NCBI GenBank assembly: GCA_048013815.1
Contig: CM106585.1
Location: forward strand, 9,238,001-9,302,000
Reading direction: 5' to 3'
DNA: 64,000 bases
Source: Setoptus koraiensis
Lineage: Eukaryota; Arthropoda
The notes under the pieces were generated by a model. The model had not been told where the DNA came from, did no database searches, and was given only the letters and a program-made list of their open reading frames with translations. Position 1 is the stretch's first letter; the number at the start of each line of letters is the position of its first letter. Shown here in pieces: positions 48,313 to 58,200 of the stretch. The position numbers and the translations under genes were made by a program.

Positions 48313-48960
48313 CTAGATGCATCCGCAATGCGCCACGGTCATATCTTTGAATAGTCTGAGAGTAAGATCATGATCATCATATATCAGAAAATATTGAGGC
48401 ATTAACTTTATAGGCGAGCAACAGACATGAGGAATACCATCAATTCCCATAGAGTGATAGAGTGATTGAATGAGCGCGTGATTAGTTGCATTTTGGTAGT
48501 CGTCTAGCGGATAAGAGCAGTCTCCGACACAATAGTGGGCGCTAAATTCAGGGGGATGAATAATCCAATCGTCCCATCCTAGCTCTTTCACATTTATCTT
48601 ATATGAATGACGTCGGCATCTCCTGGTTTTCCCTCTGCGAGCAGTTCGCCTTGATCTAGACATTAAGCCATCTTCCTCTCTCCCACCATGCTCTTCGTCG
48701 TCGTATTCATATGGGTCATCCGTATTTTTGATGATTTCATTCTGCTCCTTGTTATACTTTTCTAATAGAGGCCTTGGCACTCTTATAGACGAAGTCAGAT
48801 CTGCTGGTGTGAGAGGGGGATAATGAGATAGTCTTGAACCTCTTAATCCCCATTGAGACTCATGCTTATCTAACTTTTGACGTGCTAATCGGTCAGTGGT
48901 GACAAGTAAGCAACTGTTCATCAATGTTGTCGCAAATAGCATCAAGATGTTCGCATTCAT
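48313..48960 (-). CDS. BMP-type TGF-beta family ligand
   Basis: A secreted growth factor precursor of 215 residues in one coding exon. The N-terminus is hydrophobic and can serve as a signal peptide (MNANILMLFATTLMNSCLL). The prodomain is only about 85 residues. A furin-type site RSRR at 102-105 precedes a mature chain of 110 residues. All seven knot cysteines are present: 115, 144, 148, 180, 181, 212 and 214. The Cys-Cys pair includes the interchain cysteine. GWDDWII, NATNHALIQSL and the CGCI end are BMP-class features. GIPHVCC and MTVAHCGC recall BMP3/GDF10, while CRRHS and GWDDWII recall BMP2/4/Dpp, so the subgroup is unclear. A 5' UTR intron is likely (donor CTG|GTAAGT ending at 49,071, acceptor CTGTAG at 48,969). 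Family prodomains usually exceed 200 residues, so this one is very short or another exon is missed. Confidence 0.88.
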   Translation of the reverse strand: MNANILMLFATTLMNSCLLVTTDRLARQKLDKHESQWGLRGSRLSHYPPLTPADLTSSIRVPRPLLEKYNKEQNEIIKNTDDPYEYDDEEHGGREEDGLMSRSRRTARRGKTRRCRRHSYKINVKELGWDDWIIHPPEFSAHYCVGDCSYPLDDYQNATNHALIQSLYHSMGIDGIPHVCCSPIKLMPQYFLIYDDHDLTLRLFKDMTVAHCGCI

Positions 48961-49071
48961 GTTTATACCTACAGACAGCTTTGAACTTGACTGTTTTCAT
49001 GTATGTCTCGTTATTGTTTACGTCCAACAAAATTATGTTCAGCATCATTACATAATTTGCACCCACTTACC

Positions 49072-49393
49072 AGTATTAATGACTCGTTAGAAGCCAATGG
49101 TGGTGTCGTCCAGCGACTATACATAGCGACCGGCAATTTTGTGTTTCAAATTGAGCGCGCCATTTTTTACTTGTGATTCGGCGCAGTAGCTACCGGAACA
49201 GTATACAAAAAGTCGTGGTGCATGTGCGCTCCTGTTATTTTACAATCACTTCTTATGTTTGCTGGCGAACCGCATTATAAATCCTAGATTATTATTATTA
49301 TTCTTATTAAAACAAGAATATTTTCTTTTTCCCTCGTTTGGACATTGATTAGGATTAACTTAGCCGTTGCGATAAATAACTATTATTAACAAG
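49072..49393. promoter_or_regulatory. Shared promoter region of the BMP gene and RpS18
   Basis: The BMP 5' UTR exon (minus, from 49,071 upward) and RpS18 (plus) are transcribed apart from this region. A pyrimidine run CTTTTTCCCTC near 49,326 is a likely 5' TOP start for RpS18. No TATA box stands out. Confidence 0.45.
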
Positions 49394-49855
49394 ATGTCGT
49401 TGGTTGTTCCAGAGAAATTTCAACACATTTTGCGTGTTATGTCCACCAACATTGATGGACGCAAGAAGGTAACATACGCCCTAACAGCCATCAAGGGTTG
49501 CGGAAGAAGATTTGCCTGTTTGGTTTGTAAAAAGGCCGATGTCGACCCGAACAAGAGAGCCGGCGAGCTTTCCGAAGAGGAGGTAGAAAAATTGGTCACC
49601 ATCATGTCCAATCCATTACAATACAAAATACCAACTTGGTTTCTAAATAGACAAAGGGATTTGAAAGATGGAAAGAATTCACAAGTTATGGCCAACGTGC
49701 TTGAGGTGAAGCTTCGTGAAGATTTGGAATTATTGAAAAAGATCCGTGCCCACAGAGGTCTCCGTCATTATTGGGGACTCAGGGTACGTGGACAACACAC
49801 CAAGACCACAGGTAGAAGAGGTAGAACCGTCGGTGTGTCCAAGAAGAAGGCTTAA
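49394..49855 (+). CDS. RpS18: 40S ribosomal protein S18, copy 1
   Basis: Small-subunit protein uS13, which sits in the head of the 40S subunit near the A/P-site tRNA and at the bridge to the large subunit. The intact 153-residue frame begins [19 protein letters not shown] and ends in the basic tail [16 protein letters not shown], typical for eukaryotic S18. It is intronless. AATAAA follows 7 bases after the stop codon, which is close, so the 3' UTR is very short. The pyrimidine run upstream fits a TOP mRNA. The coding sequence is identical to that of copy 2 at 54,059-54,520 in inverted orientation. Its own upstream region, head to head with the BMP gene, suggests this is the ancestral or main locus, but that is inference. 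Confidence 0.97.
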   Translation: MSLVVPEKFQHILRVMSTNIDGRKKVTYALTAIKGCGRRFACLVCKKADVDPNKRAGELSEEEVEKLVTIMSNPLQYKIPTWFLNRQRDLKDGKNSQVMANVLEVKLREDLELLKKIRAHRGLRHYWGLRVRGQHTKTTGRRGRTVGVSKKKA

Positions 49856-49862
49856 TCTATCA

Positions 49863-49868
49863 AATAAA
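49863..49868 (+). terminator. Poly(A) signal of RpS18 copy 1
   Basis: AATAAA starts 7 bases after the stop codon. The same signal at the same distance is present in copy 2, and sequence identity ends here. Confidence 0.7.
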
Positions 49869-49902
49869 TTAACGAATGAGATAAGATCACCCATGGGCGT
49901 AG

Positions 49903-49908
49903 TTTATT
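49903..49908 (-). terminator. Poly(A) signal of the 965-aa gene
   Basis: AATAAA on the minus strand lies about 50 bases after the stop at 49,956. It and the RpS18 signal are 35 bases apart in tail-to-tail arrangement. Confidence 0.65.
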
Positions 49909-49955
49909 AAACAACAAATTTCTAAACAACATTGATCGAGTTTTCGCCCACTTTT

Positions 49956-52853
49956 TCAACGCTCTATCCTTACTTGACTAAACGTCACTGATGAAAGTTG
50001 CTCTATAAGTCTTTTAATATCAGCCACCTCATCTCTGATTTCATCCAAGACCTTCTTGTCAACATGGATAACATTCTTCTCACCATTAACCCCGGACTCG
50101 GACGTACTATCACTCGTGATGTTTCCACTATTTGAAGGCTTCATGTTTAAAGGCGGTGCGTTATTGTTGTTTTGCTGATACCTGACGGAGCTGTGAGCCA
50201 CATTTGTTTGTTGATGTTGAGATCTATGAGGCGATTGCTGGTGATTTTGTTTCACCAACGGCACATTCTGTTCCAAACTACTAGAATCAACAACTGGCAA
50301 TGTGGATGATTGTAGTATCTTTTGACCCGTCGAAGGTACTTGTGCATTAGTCAGTTTGGTGGTTAAAGTTTTTGGAGTAAGTCTGCTATTAATGGTACCC
50401 CGTCCCTGATATAGCGGTTTTATTGAAGATGATGATAAAGGTGATCCAATTTCAGACGAAGGACAATTTACTATATTAATCCCAGTAGGCTTGATTGGAT
50501 TTCTTTGATATGTCAATGATCTTGTGCGGTTGTCATTTGTCGGAGTTGTTGAATCCACAATAGTTTGTCTGCATGGAGGGACCAGTCTAGTGCTCGGTGA
50601 TTTAGTGTTGTGAAATATACTGGATGAAGATATATTTCCGCTACTTCCATTAATGCTATTATTACTGCCAGCATTTTTTCCTGCTCCAGTATGATAGTAA
50701 TGAAGATGATTACCGAAGGTCAATCTGTCAGAAGAGTTATTCTTTGCATTTGTTGCACTGTGTTCATTCAGGCCAAGACCACCAATTGAGCTCGTAGATT
50801 TGACTTTAGCCATCGACAATTGTCTTGAAGTTCTCGATGGTGGGACAAGAGAGGGTGAGTTGCGACAATTAGTGTTGGCACTGCATCCAATGGGTCCTGG
50901 TAATTTGTTGGCTGGTGGTCTGAATGGACTATTCCGTTGTTGTCCAGAATTGGGGACGCTTTGGTCATGATTTCCAACAGTTGTCGTGATGCTACGGTTG
51001 ATATCAACTGTGCTAGCAGTTTGACTATGACTATTGTTTAGATTGGGTTTGTTCTTTGTTGAGTCCGTTATTGTAGTTGATGTTACATGAGTAGCAGCTA
51101 TCGATGGGCTGGAAGACGTAGAGCCAGGTGCATTTCTAGACACTGTAGAGTTTGTAGATCCAAGAAATGAGTGATTTGGTGGTCTAAGGCCAAATCCAAA
51201 GCTTCTAGGTTGTTGCGGTAGTCCACTTGAGGGAGATGCAGAAGAGGACTGCTGCTGATTACGGTCTTGTCCCTGGATCATACTTTTATTTATACAGATA
51301 TCTTTGTTATATTCTACTATCACTGGTTGTATAGATCGACTAGGATGTTTATTATCTATTTGAAATAGGTTCTCTTTGGTGTGTTTTTTTGTTTCTTGTC
51401 CGTTGCTATTATTATTAGTTGTTATTCTATTAGAATTATGATCTTTGCTATCCTTGCTACCTAGTATGACATCGATATAATCTAAGGATGAGAATGATGA
51501 ACTCGACGAAAGTGATAGGCAGTCATTTTTCGTTTTATTTGATTTGAGCGAATCACCAGCTATTTTGCTGCATAGATGATGGTCGCCTTTGGTGATCAAT
51601 ATTGTTGGGGTATAATCAATATTGTTGCTGGTAGATGTACTAGTGGATATACTCTCATCATTTGTACCTCCAGACGATGTTGTTGTTGCTTTGTTGTTGT
51701 TTGTACCATAGTATCCGTCTAATATATTGGCAGCTTTGTCCAAGGCTATCAATTTATTGTAATAATATTGATAATAGTGATATTGATGATCATAACATGG
51801 TCCATCGTAAGAGAAATGTGTATCTAGATCAGTTGATCGGTCAGCTATAAGTGAATCTCGTTGAACTGTATAATAATTGTTGTTGTGATTATCGTTCAAT
51901 TCGTTGGTCATTCCTCCATTTTGTGATATCTTCAATAATGAAACCTCAGCAGCTGATAATACAATATGATGAATTTGTTGGTGATGTCTTTGACTGTGTG
52001 GAAATTCTGATTGTTGCTGCTGCTTCTGTTGATGATGATGTTGTTGTTGTTGTTGCTTGCTGCTACTGATGAGCGTTGTTCGCTCTTGTGCACTAGCTTC
52101 GGATGACAACGCGGCAGGACAAGCGACAGGATCATGTGTTCTATTGCTCCTATTTGACTGCTGTTGCTCTTGTGACTTCTTGCTGGCACTAATGTAACGA
52201 ACACTATGATTATTATTATTATCAAACCTTTTCAAACTTTCATGTGGCAAATAAACCAATGAGCTACACTTTTTACTATTATCATCCTTTCTTTTGTTGC
52301 CTCTTGTACCATCAAAACTAGATTGTCCACCACTCAATGATGATGCGATGATTAACGACTTTGCATAATCAACGGCGGCTCTATTACTGCTGTCAAGACT
52401 CTTTAATAACTTGTCACAGTGTCTATTGGTACCATCAAAAATTTTGTTTTCATTTTTCATTGGTGATTTTATTATTTTTTTTCTCTTCAAATGTTTCGAT
52501 AATGTCGAGTAGCCAATTAGGCTCTTAATGAATGTTTGTTCATTTGGTGGCTGTTTCGCTGAATTGTTGTTGCTGAGCTGCCGTAGTGAGGGGCTACAAT
52601 TAGACGATGCCGATCTACCCAAAACGATATTGTTGTTTTTCGCTTGTTGCCTCTTCATTCTTTTTTTAATACTATAAACATCATTAGTTAATAGTATCGA
52701 TGGGCAACTTTTTTGACTTCGATCCTCAATCCTTGAGTGCTGACTGTAAAGACACGACGATGATCGCCTCAAATGACTGTGATCCATCACTCTAGGTAGA
52801 TATTCGTATCGCATCATCTCGGCCCCCTTCGGACCACTCTGACCGGAGCCCAT
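49956..52853 (-). CDS. Large Ser/Asn/Gln-rich protein, N-myristoylation-type start
   Basis: A 965-residue protein in one coding exon; I do not recognise the family. The start MGSGQSGPKG fits the N-myristoylation pattern (Gly2, small residue at position 6), hinting at membrane anchoring. Most of the chain is predicted disordered: Ser/Asn/Gln runs, a QQQQQHHHQQKQQQQ tract near residue 265-280, and repeated short Pro/Arg/Ser patches such as SGLPQQPRSFGFGLRPP and RLVPPCRQT that may be linear docking or phosphorylation sites. The last 35 residues form a charged heptad-like helix (DEIRDEVADIKRLIEQLSS), a possible short coiled coil for dimerisation. A TTTCAG acceptor at 52,907 indicates a 5' UTR intron. 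The length of the open frame, the position of the signals and the C-terminal helix make a real gene very likely. A scaffold or cytoskeletal adaptor role is only a guess. Confidence 0.85.
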   Translation of the reverse strand: MGSGQSGPKGAEMMRYEYLPRVMDHSHLRRSSSCLYSQHSRIEDRSQKSCPSILLTNDVYSIKKRMKRQQAKNNNIVLGRSASSNCSPSLRQLSNNNSAKQPPNEQTFIKSLIGYSTLSKHLKRKKIIKSPMKNENKIFDGTNRHCDKLLKSLDSSNRAAVDYAKSLIIASSLSGGQSSFDGTRGNKRKDDNSKKCSSLVYLPHESLKRFDNNNNHSVRYISASKKSQEQQQSNRSNRTHDPVACPAALSSEASAQERTTLISSSKQQQQQHHHQQKQQQQSEFPHSQRHHQQIHHIVLSAAEVSLLKISQNGGMTNELNDNHNNNYYTVQRDSLIADRSTDLDTHFSYDGPCYDHQYHYYQYYYNKLIALDKAANILDGYYGTNNNKATTTSSGGTNDESISTSTSTSNNIDYTPTILITKGDHHLCSKIAGDSLKSNKTKNDCLSLSSSSSFSSLDYIDVILGSKDSKDHNSNRITTNNNSNGQETKKHTKENLFQIDNKHPSRSIQPVIVEYNKDICINKSMIQGQDRNQQQSSSASPSSGLPQQPRSFGFGLRPPNHSFLGSTNSTVSRNAPGSTSSSPSIAATHVTSTTITDSTKNKPNLNNSHSQTASTVDINRSITTTVGNHDQSVPNSGQQRNSPFRPPANKLPGPIGCSANTNCRNSPSLVPPSRTSRQLSMAKVKSTSSIGGLGLNEHSATNAKNNSSDRLTFGNHLHYYHTGAGKNAGSNNSINGSSGNISSSSIFHNTKSPSTRLVPPCRQTIVDSTTPTNDNRTRSLTYQRNPIKPTGINIVNCPSSEIGSPLSSSSIKPLYQGRGTINSRLTPKTLTTKLTNAQVPSTGQKILQSSTLPVVDSSSLEQNVPLVKQNHQQSPHRSQHQQTNVAHSSVRYQQNNNNAPPLNMKPSNSGNITSDSTSESGVNGEKNVIHVDKKVLDEIRDEVADIKRLIEQLSSVTFSQVRIER

Positions 52854-52909
52854 AACTCACTATACTGCTACACTTTGTTTATCTATTTAACTTCACCTCG
52901 ACGTACCTG

Positions 52910-54045
52910 AAACATGTAAACAAACCAGAGTTAATGTTTTGTTTTTGTTGATATGGAAAATTGTGACATGACTACTGTTGCGACCATTGGTCATTGACGA
53001 ATCAAGATCGCTCAATTTTGCTCTTGTTGTTTTCGTTGTTACAACTTGTTACTGCATTGTAAATTGTTGTTGCAGCAGCCGTTGCGACAGTTATTGCTGG
53101 TACTATTGTTGACGATGTCGTCGTCGTTATGATTGTTGTTGCTTGAGCAATGGTTGCCATAGCTGGTCAGCTCGATGCAAATTGCGCAATGCAGCTACAT
53201 GCAACAACAAGTGTGGAACATTTCTGTTCTGTCGTGACATCAACCTCCTCTTGAATGTTCACTCAGGTATTTTGGTCTTAGCGAGACAAACAACTTACAC
53301 TGTGTTATTGTTGTTGCCTTTGTTGTTGATCACTACCACCACCACCACCATCACCACCACCATGGGTCAACAACAACAAGCTCTTACAAAGTCACAGTAT
53401 ATGAGACTTCCATGTTGAATCCCTGTAGTTTCTGCTCGACTACAGGGTTGCCTTTTGTTTGTTACTCTTGTGTTCTATTATATTCATGAGAGAATATATA
53501 TACATACTCAACGATCCGTTATCTTCCATAAAATCTCTGGGTCATATCACTTTAACCACAGAACAAATGCTGAACAAATCCAACACAGTCCAACTCGACG
53601 AAACTAGTTTTCTTTCATATTCAAGAGAGTCGCTGTTAGCTAACCAGTTCAGGCTAGAGTCATTTGCTCAACATGGAATCTAACATTAATTCAGCTGCAT
53701 CAAGAAATATGATAAGAGTTGTGCTCAATTCCAATTATGCTGGACTAAAAATGAGAGGCTTTTCTGACACGGTCAGAAGTAGTTGATATCTATTGATCAG
53801 TGAAAAAACATTAACACAGTAAGGCACCATATTTTGACATGAAGTCTCAAAATAATGAAAACACCACAAGAAATGGTTCGGGAAAATTATGTCCGTGCAC
53901 ATAAGGAAGTTATGGATGAGTTGTGATCGATATGAAGAGATTTGATTACTGGCACAATGACGACCAGAGCGTTGAATAATCGAGCTAACAATGGTCTAAT
54001 TAAATAATTCAGACAGTCGCAGTTTGAATGGGGTTCATTATTTTG
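52910..54045. other. Intergenic region between the 965-aa gene and RpS18 copy 2
   Basis: It contains GTTGTTG/CAA low-complexity runs and, around 53,332-53,363, an ACC/CCACCAT-rich run. The noncoding first exon of the 965-aa gene should lie in the first part. I see no further gene. Confidence 0.5.
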
Positions 54046-54051
54046 TTTATT
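54046..54051 (-). terminator. Poly(A) signal of RpS18 copy 2
   Basis: AATAAA on the minus strand, at the same distance from the stop as in copy 1. Confidence 0.65.
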
Positions 54052-54058
54052 TGATAGA

Positions 54059-54520
54059 TTAAGCCTTCTTCTTGGACACACCGACGGTTCTACCTCTTCT
54101 ACCTGTGGTCTTGGTGTGTTGTCCACGTACCCTGAGTCCCCAATAATGACGGAGACCTCTGTGGGCACGGATCTTTTTCAATAATTCCAAATCTTCACGA
54201 AGCTTCACCTCAAGCACGTTGGCCATAACTTGTGAATTCTTTCCATCTTTCAAATCCCTTTGTCTATTTAGAAACCAAGTTGGTATTTTGTATTGTAATG
54301 GATTGGACATGATGGTGACCAATTTTTCTACCTCCTCTTCGGAAAGCTCGCCGGCTCTCTTGTTCGGGTCGACATCGGCCTTTTTACAAACCAAACAGGC
54401 AAATCTTCTTCCGCAACCCTTGATGGCTGTTAGGGCGTATGTTACCTTCTTGCGTCCATCAATGTTGGTGGACATAACACGCAAAATGTGTTGAAATTTC
54501 TCTGGAACAACCAACGACAT
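54059..54520 (-). CDS. RpS18: 40S ribosomal protein S18, copy 2
   Basis: An intact second copy encoding the same 153 residues. Compared by eye, the coding sequence matches copy 1 at every base, synonymous positions included. The match continues 5' only through TTATTAACAAG before the ATG and 3' through TAATCTATCAAATAAA; outside these the flanks differ. The frame is open for a further 36 codons upstream, but MSLVVPEKF is the conserved start. No poly(A) tract or clear target-site duplication is visible, so a recent retrocopy is possible but not proven; gene conversion between the two inverted copies would also explain identity confined to the coding part. A pyrimidine run TTTTCTCT near 54,560 could serve as its own TOP start. 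It looks functional. Confidence 0.93.
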   Translation of the reverse strand: MSLVVPEKFQHILRVMSTNIDGRKKVTYALTAIKGCGRRFACLVCKKADVDPNKRAGELSEEEVEKLVTIMSNPLQYKIPTWFLNRQRDLKDGKNSQVMANVLEVKLREDLELLKKIRAHRGLRHYWGLRVRGQHTKTTGRRGRTVGVSKKKA

Positions 54521-55205
54521 CTTGTTAATAACAGTAATTGCAAGGATCCAATAGAGAAAATATCTGAATATTTCTGATAAATAATAATTCACATTCCAGC
54601 AAATGGCAGATACGCTTTTCGAACACATGCACTGCCGTATCCAGTACAGGGTGGCTCAATACTCATGAGCTGAAATGTAGAACCGGCAAGTCTGGAGTTT
54701 AGTTGCAGTAACTGCGTCAAGGGGGCTCTAGTGAAAAGCACAAGTTGTGGTGCACTAGTAGTGCACAACCAGCAAAAGCGTCACCTGCAGGATGACTCCA
54801 GAGCTACATAATGAAGAACGGTTCTGCTCAGGTTCTGTGGAATCATGCGCTTGTTTGCGCATCAGATAAATTAGAATTGTGCGCAGTTGCACTTAAAACT
54901 CAAGAATAATGGCGCACCCTATATACTATTCCGGTGTTTATTGCGCATGGTCACAAGCGTAAAAGGGCCGCGCTTAATTTAAAACACTGTGGGGCCCCAG
55001 ACTGATTCTTGGCAACAATTTGTTGACTTGTGATTCCGAGGAATAACTTCAACAACTAGTGCTATCAGAAGTTTGTGAGATTATCTTCTAGATAATGGTT
55101 TCTACTAGTGATTGAGGTAGTCTGACCATCACATTGCAGCACAAGTCTGCGCAGATTCAACTTAGTTATCTGTGAACGGGAGATACAGTAGTTTCAATAA
55201 TTCCA

Positions 55206-58200
55206 ATGATAAATTTAGTTTCTTGCGCCTTTTCTGCGGGCTCTAAATGGAAACAAACAACTCATTCAGATAGAGTGTTTGATAGCTTTGATAGCCATGA
55301 GAAGAGAGTCGCAATTTTGCCACCTGCAAATTGCGAGCATCAGCCTGCAAAGTCGATGGACAATGACCATCAATCATCATTTGATGTTATGAGCCAATCT
55401 AAACTACAGATTTCATATGCACAACAACAGCGACTATCGGCAAGTAAAACTTGTATTACGATACCAACTACTTGCGAATATAACTGCAACAATATCAACA
55501 AGAGTGAAATCAGAACAGAAACTTTGCCAGTCGATCACGTGTTAAAATATGAAAACAGAGGCAACGGCACAATATCAACATTATCTCATCCTACAGGCCA
55601 CCACGGATGGTTGAATCCTGGTTCGGTAGGTTTCGCTTACGATTGCGATAATAATACCAATATTAGTGAACATCAATCATTTGATAATGTACCTCTCAGA
55701 GAGGAATTGTTACAGCACCATCAACAATCTATTTGTCTCGAATCAATGAACAAGCAAGCCATAGAATCTACGGAACCAAAGTGCAGCAACTCTCCACCGG
55801 ATACAGAAACCAAATGTGACTTGTTAGAGAACAGTAACATTGTCTCATCGTCAGTCAAACCAACAAAAGAAACCATATTTTTTCGCACTGATGAAACGAC
55901 TCTGTCGGAAAACGCAACTATGAATAAGTTAACAAATAATGATTATAATGAACATGAAATACTCGTAATCCATAAAGACAACGGAAGTGCCGCCACTCTA
56001 TTTTCGTCCAACAGTCTATGCAATTCAATTACAACTCGCATGCCAGTGTGGCTGACAAGATTGTTTTCAGGTCGTTGTCGTCAAGATTATTCAAGTGCAC
56101 CGAGAACTAAAATTTGTGACTACGCACCGTCAAAATGGATTGAACCAGACCGCCACCATGGTGGTGGTCAAACTAACCAAGACAGAACTCTCAGATCGCA
56201 TCAATTGTCTATGAGTGTAGATAACAACAGAAACATTTTGAATAAGTCCAATAGTTGTTATTCCAATCAAAACGATTCATCAGCTAATTTTATCAGTGCA
56301 CCCTTGCCCTGCATTGTCGTCAATAGCGATCAACGTGATCACCATCGTTCAATGGTGGATTGGTCCAATTTGAACAAAAACAACAAATATGGTGCGAATG
56401 AATCAGCGGTAATCGAATCACGACGTCAATCAGAGACTATGGTGTCACAAACACACAACACTTGTTTTTGTTGCTGTCGCCTAAAACTTAATCAACCCAA
56501 AGATTACAAATTCTATCTTTTGGTGTGCCTAATGATAATTGGATTGATCTCTGTAGTTATGGTTGCAGTTGCTTCAGTCATGATCTACTTAGGCAATGGT
56601 AAGTATCGCAGTTGAGTAGGTCATTCAGGCTAACAAAGCATGTGCTAGGTTTAACTCGACTAAAGAACTAAGAAAAAGTTTCTATTTGCAGACGGATATC
56701 GCACATCTGGACGTCCGACAAAACAATTCACATCCGTGCCAATATCAACAACAGCAGCGGCTCATAAGAAAAATTTCAACAGAGTTGACGCCACTAATGA
56801 TAGCACTAAATCGGGTCTCTGGATTGTTCACACAGCGGGCAAGTATATTACAAGATGATTGACATTTGATATATTGGATAGATATTAGGAGACGAGAGCG
56901 AGAGTGTTGTTGTTGATTCTGATAATTGTTGATTGTTGTGAGCTGATAGCGACAGTTTTAATTAGCAGAAGATAAGAGCGCAAGAGGACCGTTCGCTCTT
57001 CAGATAAGTTACGTGATGGCAGCTTGAGTGACAGCATTGAAAGTTAACTTGTCTGGTCTATCTTCAAAATGCCTGCACGTGGAGCCCTCATTAGACAGCA
57101 AAGTTGCTCCTCTTTTCAACTTTAGGAAAGCTTATTGCTAAAAAGAGAGAAAACAGTGCAGTGTTGATTATTGTCTGGCGTTAAACATGAGGAGCTTCAA
57201 ACAATTGTTGGCGTTGAAAAGAGAGGGAGAGATAGCGGGCCTCATAGAGGTCTAAAACAAGCCCTAGGTTATGGTTNNNNNNNNNNNNNNNNNNNNNNNN
57301 NNNNNNNNNNNNNNNNNNNNNNNNNNNNNNNNNNNNNNNNNNNNNNNNNNNNNNNNNNNNNNNNNNNNNNNNNNNNNNNNNNNNNNNNNNNNNNNNNNNN
57401 NNNNNNNNNNNNNNNNNNNNNNNNNNNNNNNNNNNNNNNNNNNNNNNNNNNNNNNNNNNNNNNNNNNNNNNNNNNNNNNNNNNNNNNNNNNNNNNNNNNN
57501 NNNNNNNNNNNNNNNNNNNNNNNNNNNNNNNNNNNNNNNNNNNNNNNNNNNNNNNNNNNNNNNNNNNNNNNNNNNNNNNNNNNNNNNNNNNNNNNNNNNN
57601 NNNNNNNNNNNNNNNNNNNNNNNNNNNNNNNNNNNNNNNNNNNNNNNNNNNNNNNNNNNNNNNNNNNNNNNNNNNNNNNNNNNNNNNNNNNNNNNNNNNN
57701 NNNNNNNNNNNNNNNNNNNNNNNNNNNNNNNNNNNNNNNNNNNNNNNNNNNNNNNNNNNNNNNNNNNNNNNNNNNNGCGCGCGGCGAGGGGCGGCGCGGG
57801 AACGAGCGAGGGCGAGAGAGAGACAGAGCGAGGGAGAGAGAGAGAGGGAGAGCGCGAGAGCAGAGGCCGAGGCGCGCCGCGCGCGCGCCGCGCGGGGTTC
57901 TGGGTGCGGTGGGTGCTGCGAGAGGAGAGAGACGGAGGAGAGCGAGAGGAGGGAGCGAGGGAAGAGAGAGAGAGCGAGGGAGAGAGGGACGTGAGTGGGG
58001 TGTGAGGAGGGAGAGCGAGAGAGGGAGGAGCAGAGCGTGTGGGGCTGTGCTAGTGTGGGGTGTGGGCGAGCGTTTGGGGGTGCGCGGCGTGAGGTGGGTG
58101 TGGGGCGGTGAGGTGAGCGTGTGAGCGCGAGTGCAGAAGTGCTGCGAGTGCGAGAGAGAGCGTGGCGTGAGGGACAGGGTCGTAGCGGGCGAGTTGCGTG

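Noticed and set aside
49420-49695. 91-codon frames opposite both RpS18 copies (also 54,219-54,494)
   Set aside because: They are antisense shadows of RpS18; useful only because they show the copies match at third positions.
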